The position numbers and the translations under genes were made by a program. From Amaurobius ferox (lineage: Eukaryota > Arthropoda > Arachnida > Araneae > Amaurobiidae), in the NCBI GenBank assembly GCA_951213105.1, contig OX578155.1, positions 27,854,857 through 27,918,856 on the forward strand: a stretch of DNA of 64,000 nucleotides, written 5' to 3'. Positions 54,601 through 64,000 of the stretch are shown here, piece by piece (within the stretch, counting starts at the first letter, position 1; the number at the start of each line of letters is the position of its first letter). The notes under the pieces are model-generated. The model was not told the DNA's origin and did not search any database. It saw only the letters and a program-made list of their open reading frames with translations.

Positions 54601-55574
54601 GATTAAAAAGGATACTTGTAAAAAATGTGTTGTGATATATATTCAAATAAACCCCTTTTTACCAGTTGCTTCAAATATTTGTTTTTAAAAATCCTTCTTT
54701 CCTCATTTTTCTTTTTGCATAAATGATTTTTGTAATAAGCACAAATTGTTTTTTCCCAGATTTATATATCAAGCAAAATGATTTCTTAGAAAAAGTAATG
54801 TTTACATAATTAAACAATTAATTATGCACTTTCTGTAAAATTTTATAATAAACTCTCGATTCTGATTTAGAGAACTTAGTGTGACTCTATTTATTCAGAA
54901 AACTTATGATATAAATATTTTTCTGGTTAAATAGCTGTGGTTGATTTTGTTCAAGTGGGTCCATCACATGGGCACTACGCTTTTTTGTATGCGTCAATGA
55001 AAATTTTCAGTTTAGTTAAAAGCTTGTCACAATTGATATGATAACAGCGTTAGAATAAATGTTTGCAAGTCATAAATTAAGGAATTTCATTTTAAAATAT
55101 GTTGTGCTTCTTTCAACCAATTTCTTCCTCTTTTAAAACACAAACTTTGGATTGAATCAGATGTCTCTAAACTACGGAAACGAAATTATGAACAATGTTT
55201 GTTCTCCACACAAATTCTTTATCCATAGAAAGTGGCAAGCTGAATTTCAGAAAAATGTGCAAATTCTATACAATAAAATGCAAAATGACTATATCTGAAC
55301 AAGTTTATATTCTAAACAGTTCATACAATTATGCCACAGCAACCATAAAAGATTCTCCTGGTGAATTAGGTCAAGAGTAATTTACAGGCATCTACAATAA
55401 GACAATAAGAAGTTTCTACCCAAAATGATATGAATAACATCAGAGAAGCTAGGTTTGTTAACCTAAAAACTAAAAGAAATATAGGTTGAGCTTCCGCAAA
55501 TGCGCCGTTGCTGTCTAAAGCTCCCCTAAGACCTATCGTGACGTCATTTCATTGCCAATAGTCAAAAAAGAGAT
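54601..55574. other. Interval without gene
   Basis: AT-rich. A 61-codon frame at 55195-55380 has no known motif. No promoter or 5' exon for the zinc-finger array could be identified. Confidence 0.4.
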
Positions 55575-57496
55575 TAAGGGCCGATCCCACCAACAACCGT
55601 TAAAATATAGCAAAGGTTTAACGGTTGATTAGCACTGTTTTGCGTCCCACCAACACTTTCACGGCGTTAAAGAGCTCACTAAAGTGCTGTTAATTTAAGT
55701 GGCCGATTTTGGCCACTTAAATATTTAACAGTTGATTAAAAGTCGAACAAGATGGCGGCAATTTCTGTATCATTTGATATTTCAAGATGAAATTTTATTT
55801 AAGATTGAATTCTTTTCCGAAAGAAGAGTGTTTGAAGGTTTTACAACATAGGGGAAAATAAAGCCGATTTTGCTTATTTATCGAAGTCGGTGAAAGTTTG
55901 AAAGACACTTAGGAGTATTTACAATACACTACTCAGGTATGTAATGCATATATTTCGTTTATATTATGCTACAAGTTTCTTAACTTCTTAAACCATAATG
56001 TACGCTTTTGAATTATGCTAAAATTACAGAATTTAAAGTCTTGGAAGAGAATTAAACTTGTACTGCAATATTTCGGCCGATCTGTTTATTATATCAGATA
56101 GGCTGTTTTATTGTTGAACCAGTTATAGAAATTGTCCTATATGGTCTGATTTAAAAATTTCATATGTTGTCCGTAATTTTTTCTTGTTTAGAATAACATT
56201 TTTACATTTATTTGCATATAATCTCAGAAATTATATTTTCAAAACTTCAATTTACTTGAAGTTATGCATGCTGTACCGTTTATTTACAAAGCCAAACTGG
56301 AAAATAAGCATTGTCAGGAACAAACATAATTTATGTATGGGTATAAATGAATTTATCAATAGTTAGTTATTAGATTTAAATGTATATGTATTCAGCATGG
56401 TGTGAATGGTAATCCCTATTGTATTTCCCAAAGATAAAAATTGCATTTCCATTAAATGTGTGATGTTTCTTTTTAATATTTCCTGTCTGAATTGGAATGC
56501 TTCCATGGACTTGCTTCTATGTTTAGTTGGTACCTTATAGAAAGGGCCTTTTTCAAATTTCAATGTAGTATTCTAAAGTATCTTGCCATTGTATGCTGTG
56601 ATAATTTCTCCTGAATTGACTTTTATTGAGTTCGCTCTTTTGAGCAAGACATTTTGTATCACACATACTTTATATACTAAAAGTTTAACATATTTAAAAT
56701 TGTTCTTGCAAAAGTCTCTCTTATTCCATGAAATTTTTTTATGAATGATTCTAATGACAACACTAGTAAAAGAAATCTTTGAAAATACGATAGAATAATT
56801 TCTACGTTAATAATAAACTGGATAACAATATAAAATGCAGCAAAAAAAAAGAGCATACGTATTTATATATTATATATTATACATTATATTGTGTTCTAGT
56901 TTATTATATTGATTGTGCGGAAAGTCATATTCTTTACTTAATTTCTATGTTATATAGGAAATAAAGTGAAATGTGTCTTCACAAATTAATAACTAATATT
57001 AAAAATAAGTGATCAAAATTCACTTTCAAATTTCAACACACTACAATTATTTTAAAAATAACTTTATTTACCTATATAAGTCAATAAATAACGTTATCTT
57101 ATCAGTAACGAATACTGTCGTTGAATTTGGTATGGCACTACTATACCAAATTTATCGACAAAAACCCTTCTCTAAGTTAAAATATATAACACAATAGCAG
57201 TAACTTTATTATCATTGCTATTATTGTCATTATATCCCTTGAGTATAGTGGTGCAATACTGCAATTGGGAACACAGGGATTGGAATGTAATATGCACTTT
57301 TGCATGACCTGCTTTCTAGACTAGAATTCACCACTGTACCGTATGTTAAATATTTTTGTTGGATTTTGATCAACTTTGCTCCCTAGACAATTTGTAAAAT
57401 TGTTGCGTATATACCTTCAGCTCGTTTTTATGTCATAAAATAAATTAATTTTTTTTTTTGCTGTCAAGTTTGGTAAGTGTTATATATTAAAATGCT

Positions 57497-57850
57497 TTAA
57501 TGGATATATAACAAATGTGAAGTGATTTTTGAAGTACTTTGTTTTCTGTTATATACACCAGATATTTGCCCCAATATTTTATCTTTTAATTGATGCACAA
57601 CGGTATTGATGTAGCAATAGCTTGATTTATTTATACCATGTACTTCAATAGTTTGAACAATGAACAATGATTGTTCGCCTAAACACAATATTATAAAACA
57701 ACATAAAAATTTGATTTTGTTTATAGTAGTACTTGCGCAAAGATGATTTATAACTGGTAATAAATAGTTCATAATATTGGTTAAATGAAACTCTTCTTTT
57801 CGCATTACAAATTTGCATTCTACTGACTTCCCCCTAGATGTCAAGCTCAT
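57497..57850 (-). pseudogene. Probable Harbinger transposase N-terminal region
   Basis: The 117-codon minus-strand frame contains TTINKIKFLCCFIILCLGEQ then SLFIVQTIEVHGINKSSYCY and INTVVHQLKDKI, which follows the HARBI1-type helix-turn-helix layout (..N.....L..LA.G.....V....GIS.S.VSR.I..VV..L). The match is by pattern only; the DDE region (GVVDGTHI in relatives) was not found downstream. The TIR and TSD class of the enclosing element supports the reading. Confidence 0.45.
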
Positions 57851-59534
57851 GTTTTAATACAGTAAAATCTGATTAATTTGAATAATTATATTCGAATGTT
57901 ACTACAATTCAAACTTTATCATGGCAGCAAAAGGATAGTTTATTTACTGGTAAGGTAACAGAAGTTTTGGGGATCTTGTTTATAACCACTGCCATTTGAA
58001 AATTCACTTCAGTGACAGTACGATTATAACCAGATTGACCAAAAACTTTCCCCGGTTACCTTGATTATGTGGTCACATGATATGCAGAAGCAGTCGCATA
58101 ATATCAAATGTGGCCTCCTTAATAATAATTAGAATATTATTTTCTTTATTTATGATTAGGCATAACTTGTCGGATAGTCTACAAATCACATATGCTATTA
58201 TCCTTAAAGTAAAAGCTTCTTTACAATTACAGCATATAACAAATAGTATCAATATCAACCGGTTTCGGAAACAAGAAACATCTAATTTTTCAGGATAAAA
58301 AGACATAGCAATTACACCAAGGGCAAGAAGGTTTTTTTATGTCTGTCTCTTTGCTTTTCTTGACATGGATGCTTTGTTTTTTTATTTTAAAGAAGGAGTT
58401 GTTCCAAGCTGGTTGATACCATTACAAATTTTTTACATATTGTAATTTTAGTGACAGTTTTACTATAGCATATTGTTTTAATTTAAATAATTTCTTAATT
58501 TATATACATTTCTATTAGTTTTATCACCACCAAAAATAGATATTTATTTAAAATTAGATTGAACTCACAATTTTTAAATAATTTTTTCATATTTTGTTAT
58601 TTGGAAACATTTTAAAATGCGATATATAAGAATTTAGTTCATAGTATTTTATCGTGAAGTTTTCTTATACATGAGTTCGCTTCAAATGAAGTTTGATTAC
58701 ACAATGTACAGGGTACAAAAATTTCAATTGTAAATGAGAAGTAGACGTTTTCATCTGAATAGCAAAAAAATCTACATATGGGTTTTTTCTTCAATGTATA
58801 AGAAATGGCAAATGTTATGCAATGTTATTTATATGGTACTGAAAAGTAAAAGAATCTTTCGGCGAATAAATTCTGAGCTAAAATTTCTAATCTTGCTATG
58901 TATAGAATTTTCAGAAATTTTTTCTATGATGAATATAAATGTTTGTCATAGAAATGCTGCAATATCAGCCTTTTGAAATGCATGAGAGATTGTGATTGGG
59001 AAGTTACATATTATGTAAAAGGTTAGGATATAATTGTAACCTGTAAATTATTGATTTTGAGTCTAGTTGTATAGCAAGATTTAACAGAATTATTTATACA
59101 GAGTGGGTACTGTATATATATACATTTCAATGTACTGTTGCTCATTTTATACAAAACAGTTCATACTAAGTTTCAATTAATGTGAAAAAACTTTGAAATT
59201 TTACAAATAGATCTCTGTCAAACTTGAAATATTATGCTGGACCCCTGTTTGATGTAAAGTATTTGAGAAGTTCAATGTAAAACACCTTTAATTTTATTTC
59301 AGTTTGTTAATTAAAATGTAACAAAGTTTGTTTATTCGTAAAACAGTTTTCCTCACACAAGTTAAGACAAAACACAAAGAGATTAAAATCACCACCTCAG
59401 TCAAGTATCGCTGAACTGATTAATATCGTTGAAATTTGTTTTATGCTGTATTTTTAATGAGATTTTAATTTAAAGCTATTTTTGTAGTACTCTGATGTAA
59501 TTTAAATATTTTTCCTTATTTATATACATTTGTG

Positions 59535-60141
59535 GCGATTGAGCGTCGCCGTGGTCCCGAACCAGGGACCTGATGCATGGTAGACCGACATTATAATCAC
59601 TGAGCAAAAGCTAGCTCCTCCTCTGTTCTTATAATTCGGGTATTGCTCGTGAGGCATCTTTTGATAGATGTCTTTACTGCCGCACACTCCCCTCGCTGAT
59701 GAGGAAGGCCGAGAGGCGTGTCGCCTCGGCGTGACGTCAGGGCCGGGAGGCGTGTTGCCTCGGCGTGACGGACAGTTGTGGTCAACCAGGAAGGGAGTGT
59801 CAAGGCTTCTGACTCCGTTTTTTGGTGCTGCCATCTCGTGCTGAGAGGCGAAGTCGTTGGAGAAGGTTGCGTCTTTTCAAACGTCCAGTCATCATTGTGG
59901 CGATTGTGCCGCACACTCCCCTCGCTGATGAGGAAGGCCGAGAGGCGTGTCGCCTCGGCGTGACGTCAGGGCCGGGAGGCGTGTTGCCTCGGCGTGACGG
60001 ACAGTTGTGGTCAACCAGGAAGGGAGTGTCAAGGCTTCTGACTCCGTTTTTTGGTGCTGCCATCTCGTGCTGAGAGGCGAAGTCGTTGGAGAAGGTTGCG
60101 ACTTTTCAAACGTCCAGTCATCATTGTGGCGATTGTGCCGC
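59535..60141. repeat. GC-rich insertion with 228-bp tandem duplication
   Basis: Flanked by 9-bp direct repeats ACATTTGTG (59526-59534 and 60142-60150). Two near-identical units (59679-59895 and about 59907-60123) contain GCCGCACACTCCCCTCGCTG and GGAAGGCCGAGAGGCGTGTC, each bounded by TGTGGCGATTG. A tRNA-like piece (minus strand, GGTCCCTGGTTCGGGACC at about 59550-59567) sits inside the first unit at 59542-59678. Open frames of 61-105 codons here are fortuitous, since the region is GC-rich and duplicated. Confidence 0.7.
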
Positions 60142-60433
60142 ACATTTGTGAGTTTTATTGGCTTCAAATAAGTATATTTATTTGAAATTACATGTAATTT
60201 GCAGTTTTCAAATAATTTTATATTTATATTTTGCTATTCGTAACCATTTTAAAATGGTTACAAATAGCAAAATATAAATTCAATTCGAATAGCAAAATTA
60301 CGAATAGCAAAATCCATGAATTCAATTCGAAGTAATTTTTGGTTAAGTTTTCTTATAAATTTAGATAACCGAAGTTTTCTTATATATGAGCTCACTTAAA
60401 ATGGAGCCTAATTACAAAATGTATATAGAATAT

Positions 60434-60830
60434 TCATAAAGACTTTGTATGAGGTGGTACTCTTAATAATGAGTGATATACTTTCTCTAAATAATCGCCT
60501 CCAAGTCCTTTACCTTCTAACAACTCGGTCTGTCGTCTGACGGTTTTGGATAAATCTATTTTTTGTATTACTTTTGTATTATTGTTAGCTGCAATTTTTT
60601 TATTTATAGCTAATTGTAATTTCTTCTCGAGAGACAATTATTTTCCGATATTAACATCATCATCTTCAACGAATTTCTCTGGATAGGTTTGTGTTTACTT
60701 TTCATAAATGTTTTTGTGGAAATTTACGACAAACTTAATTAAATTTGACTTTGTTAGCTTCTTTTCTTCATTTTCATTTTCTTTTTTAATGTCGTTATGT
60801 AATGTTAAATTCATAATGTTAATATGTAAC
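60434..60830 (-). pseudogene. Broken coding segment, possibly the second Harbinger protein
   Basis: On the minus strand KKLTKSNLIKFVVNFHKNIYEK, then YPEKFVEDDDVNIGK, then LSLEKKLQLAINKKIAANNN and VIQKIDLSKTVRRQTELLEG follow one another in one frame, separated by two stop codons. Composition is protein-like. The family is not recognised; Harbinger elements usually encode a second, Myb-like protein, which is a candidate by position only. Confidence 0.35.
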
Positions 60831-60866
60831 GTAAATGTTAATATGTAACGTTAATTATGTAAATAC

Positions 60867-60990
60867 CTTAAAATATTTTCTAGTTCACTATGACTTTCCT
60901 CTATGCGAATTTTCAATGCACTGTATAATTCCTCAGATAGTGTAGTGCACTGATCTTTAAGTGATTGCTGAGGAGCTTCAGAGAACTGGT
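60867..60990 (-). other. Possible exon upstream of the broken segment
   Basis: A 124-bp open segment encoding QFSEAPQQSLKDQCTTLSEEL then YSALKIRIEESHSELENIL, bounded by a plausible acceptor (TCTCTGTGCACAG) and donor (AAG|GTATTT). Likely helical. It lies just upstream, in minus sense, of 60434-60830 and could be its 5' exon. Confidence 0.35.
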
Positions 60991-60999
60991 CTGTGCACA

Positions 61000-63400
61000 G
61001 AGATGTTAGTTTAGAATACGATCTCGTCTAGTAATTCGCATTATTAGATAGTTTAGAATATTAAATTCTAAGTTATAGTTCATGCTGAAAATTAACTACG
61101 CCTGTGCAAGGAGTATTTTATTTTACAATTTTTATACGTATTTTTAAAAATACGTATAAAATATGTATTTTTATACGTACTTTTAAATATTTTTATTTAT
61201 ATACGTATTTTTGAAAATACGTATTTCAAATAACAGTACATGCTCAATAAGTTAAATTAAATCTTTTAATAAAAAAAATATTTATTATAGCTAGTGTGTG
61301 GTAGGCTAACTTTGAGCACAATGGAGGTGGCTAATAGGATTTTTATTTTTCAATTTTGCAGTTCATTTTATATTTTGTATACATTGTGAGGAATGAATTC
61401 AAAGTATCACTTTACTGGGTTTACATTGTATTTAAAAAATTAAGTTGTTGACATTTGCTTTCTTTTGTATATTTGTCATTTTAATGTTTTTAAAATTTTC
61501 ATGTTACATCCACTGTATGGACCTAACTGTACTTTATGTGCCATGGAATATCTGTTGCTACGTGCAATCTCCGACAGCCAGTAGAACTGTTTTCTGTGAT
61601 GTTTTTTTAGTGGGCGAGTGAAACTCGCATAGCAGGCATAGGTTCATGTTCAAATTGCTACAAATCAGGTTGCTCTTCTGTTATTTAATCAAAATTTCTA
61701 TAATTGTATTAAATCAATATTAATTTTATATTTTTATGCATTTCTGTTATGGCAGACATGCTGTCCGACAGACTTGGTGGCATTTCTATGTCACCAAGGT
61801 AAAAATCGCAGAAAAAAGGATAATATGACCCTTGTTCTTAAAATCCAATTGAAATCAATTTAATAAAACATTTTAAATCTATTTGAGCATCGAACCCCAA
61901 CCCCTCTCTTTTCCCAACCCCTCTCTCAACCCCTCTCTTTTTTTTAAAAAAAACTCTGTACGTTAAGTCAAACTGAAAACTTGTGTGTACATAAAAAATT
62001 TCAAATCTAAACTTTAGATGGTATGTTACATTAATTCATATTTTTCAAATTTTGGTACACAAATTCAAATTTCATATTTTGGTATATTATAGTTTTTACG
62101 GTACGAGACAGAGATATCACTAGACGTGCCGATACGAAAAAAAAAGTTCACTTCAGAAGTGCATCATAAAAAGTAAAATATTTCAAAAACTACATCAAAA
62201 TTAAAAGAAGGGGAAAAATTCACCCATGTAGGTACCTGCCTGCAAAAATTTGTGGTTTTGCTATAGTTAGTCTATCCAGGACGTGAACTCGCAGCACAAA
62301 TATTTTGTCTGGACTTCGATATTAAATATTTCTTAAACTACAATATATATATCAAAAAAACAATTTATTTCAACGTATTCCCCAAAGCTTTTTCAACAAG
62401 TGTACCAAATTTCATATTTTTATATGCAATAGTTTTTGCAGTACAAAGCAAAGAATCTCGAGAAATTTGTGAAACAGTGGTGGCGTTAGCTACTTTTTTT
62501 TTAATATAGAGATTTTTAGGGAATAAATTAAGAAAACATCCAACGTTTAACAATTAAAAAACTATTGATATAAAAAATATAAAACTAATTGCTATTTATA
62601 TCAGTATTGGAGTCTGATATTAGAAAATAGGAGGAGTCTGTGTCAGACAGTAGAAAAAAAAAGAGGAGTTGAAGTCCACGGTTTGAGTTATACTGACTTC
62701 ACAAACCTGCTAGTATGTATTTTGCTCATCCAAATTAACTGACGCACCACCTGGTTCTTGGATAGGGCTTATTTGATTCATACCTATCCTATTGTAGGGT
62801 TATACATGAAACAAAAGCATAATATACTTTAAAGTTTGTTATTAAGAATATATTTTTCTTTCAATTTTGTGCATTACTTTTTTATGGATTTGCATCATGA
62901 TCTAATAGCACTATTGTGTTACATAGCAGAGCATACTAATCACTGGTTCCCAACCCAAGTTATAAAATTACATTTATGGTTGTTTCCATTCCACACACAC
63001 ACATTTCTCTACATTTTTGGCAGTACCATTCATACAAATCTACCACATTGAAATAGTATTTATAGTGCGAATTAAAGAAACTATATATACTGATCGTAAT
63101 ACAATTAAAAAGAGAGATTTTTTTTAATTGGGTAACTTCTTAAATTAGAAATATATGCATTAATTTCAAATACGTATTTTCTTAAAAAGGAAAGAATTCC
63201 CGCTAAATTATAACAAAATCTTTTCTCATAATGTATATATATTTGTGTAAACGTGAATGATATTTATATTATTCCTGTAGAACAAATTTGATATAACACG
63301 AAAATAAATAAATTGCTCCCTTACGAGAAGTAAGAAAGTAAACATGCAGAAGTTGAAGTTGTATTTTCGAGATAGAAATAACGGACCAATCAGAGAACTC
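61000..63400. other. Harbinger interior, mostly without recognisable coding
   Basis: AT-rich, with an inverted TACGTATTTTTAAAAATACGTA patch near 61137-61160 and TATACGTATTT repeats to 61230. The frames at 62365-62553 and 62836-63051 have no known motif. Confidence 0.4.
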
Positions 63401-63579
63401 GTATCATCTAAAAATCGGTTTAATCATTCATTAACTAACCGGAACGTTTTTAACAGTCGAATAGCTTGGTGGGACGGGATGGTTTTTAAGTATACTTTAG
63501 TGGGCTGTTAAATTTAGTGACTGATTAGTTAATCAGACATTAGCACTATTTTAACAGACGTTGGTGGGATCGGCCCTAA

Positions 63580-64000
63580 ATGACAAAACGCTGCGCGTTT
63601 CCTATTGGCCAGTTAAATAGTAGCATTCACTCAGGGGTCATTTTCTTCTCGCAATGTTTAGTTTGGCGCGTATTTCCTTCCTGCGGCTCCTGCCATTTAT
63701 TGACGTTTTTTTTTTTACTTACGTTACTTGTGTATTTTCATAATTAGCTTATTGTTTTCAGAAAGTTAATTATTTCTTCACATTGTATTATTTTATTTAA
63801 AAAAATGCATTGTATTTCATTTAGTTTATTGTATTTTATTATTAATTCCTCGCATTAATAAGAAAGTTTACATCGTTCATTTGCTATGGATGACAATAAA
63901 GAATTGCAATTCCAGTACTGTGACAAAGTTTTTGTGAAATGCGTGTCCACAACAGTGTGACATAAAAAGTAACTTTTGCAAAATCTGTAATCATGAATAT
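63580..64000. other. Flank right of the Harbinger-like element
   Basis: A short frame from 63886 (MDDNKELQFQYCDKVFVKC) ends after 24 codons. It superficially recalls the start of a zinc finger, but no His ligands follow before the stop. Nothing else is seen. Confidence 0.3.

Larger units (their letters stand above)
55578..63576 (-). mobile_element. PIF/Harbinger-like element, 8.0 kb
   Basis: Tips GGGCCGATCCCACCAAC are identical inverted repeats (left at 55578, right ending 63576), each flanked by TAA (55575-55577 and 63577-63579). A 3-bp TWA duplication is the Harbinger hallmark. The similarity extends raggedly for about 150 bp per side (GTTAAAATA, GATTA and GTCCCACCAA blocks). The interior carries decayed coding relics on the minus strand, including a Harbinger-like helix-turn-helix region, plus a separate GC-rich insertion at 59535-60141. 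Confidence 0.75.

Noticed and set aside
59520..60167. Six overlapping frames of 61-105 codons in the GC-rich block
   Set aside because: Stop codons are rare in GC-rich duplicated DNA; frames are open on both strands and identical between the two repeat units. No domain is seen.
63886..63960. Short frame MDDNKELQFQYCDKVF as a zinc-finger start
   Set aside because: It stops after 24 codons with no histidine ligands. A chance frame is more likely.

Overview
The window is a TE-dense, AT-rich stretch of an animal nuclear genome. Eukaryotic signs are a spliced LDL-receptor class A (LDLa) exon, a long C2H2 zinc-finger array, tRNA/5S-derived SINEs and many animal-type transposons (Penelope-like, R1/Jockey-type LINE, THAP/P-type, piggyBac, Harbinger, mariner with a DUF4817-type N-terminus, Tc1, hAT, Helitron). 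This mix suggests an arthropod, possibly a chelicerate, but I cannot fix the species. No prokaryotic gene organisation is present, and nearly all open frames are transposon-derived or chance frames in low-complexity DNA.

Layout. 1-7.35 kb: broken Penelope-like retroelement (PLE) copies in inverted arrangement, interrupted by a Helitron carrying two SINEs and by two families of about 1 kb elements with a DINE/Helentron-like architecture (hairpin at each end, (GTCY/GT)n core). 8.8-11.2 kb: another such element, then a tandem-repeat block split by a second Helitron. 11.35-14.56 kb: a four-level nest (DINE-like element > hAT > mariner > SINE). 14.73-14.83 kb: one phase 1-1 LDLa exon on the minus strand, the best evidence for a host gene; much of the surrounding DNA may be its introns. 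15.2-18.8 kb: two more PLE copies. 18.8-24.6 kb: a run of DINE-like elements, one split by a 2.86-kb 5'-truncated LINE with a 14-bp target-site duplication (TSD). 25-27.4 kb: SINE, Tc1 and hAT relics. 28.3-29.1 kb: a GG-ended TIR element with an 8-bp TSD. 29.7-31.6 kb: a dead zinc-finger array split by an internally deleted piggyBac element. 35.3-38.2 kb: a THAP/P-type transposase with a nearly intact 739-codon catalytic ORF and one disrupted THAP junction, followed by older duplicated pieces. 40.4 and 44.5 kb: SINEs headed by a 5S rRNA-like sequence fused to a tRNA-like half. 45.5-46.2 kb: a LINE RNase H relic. 47.3-54.6 kb: a C2H2 array with a 506-codon open segment and flanking decayed fingers, into which two large GG-ended TIR elements inserted, each with an exact 8-bp TSD. 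55.58-63.58 kb: an 8.0-kb Harbinger-like element with matching TIRs, a TAA duplication and decayed coding relics.

No operon or pathway is visible. The window is mainly a record of who inserted into whom. The most notable items are the minisatellite-bearing GG/8-bp-TSD family (three copies), the 5S-tRNA chimeric SINE, the two DINE-like families sharing one architecture, and repeated invasion of the same zinc-finger repeats.
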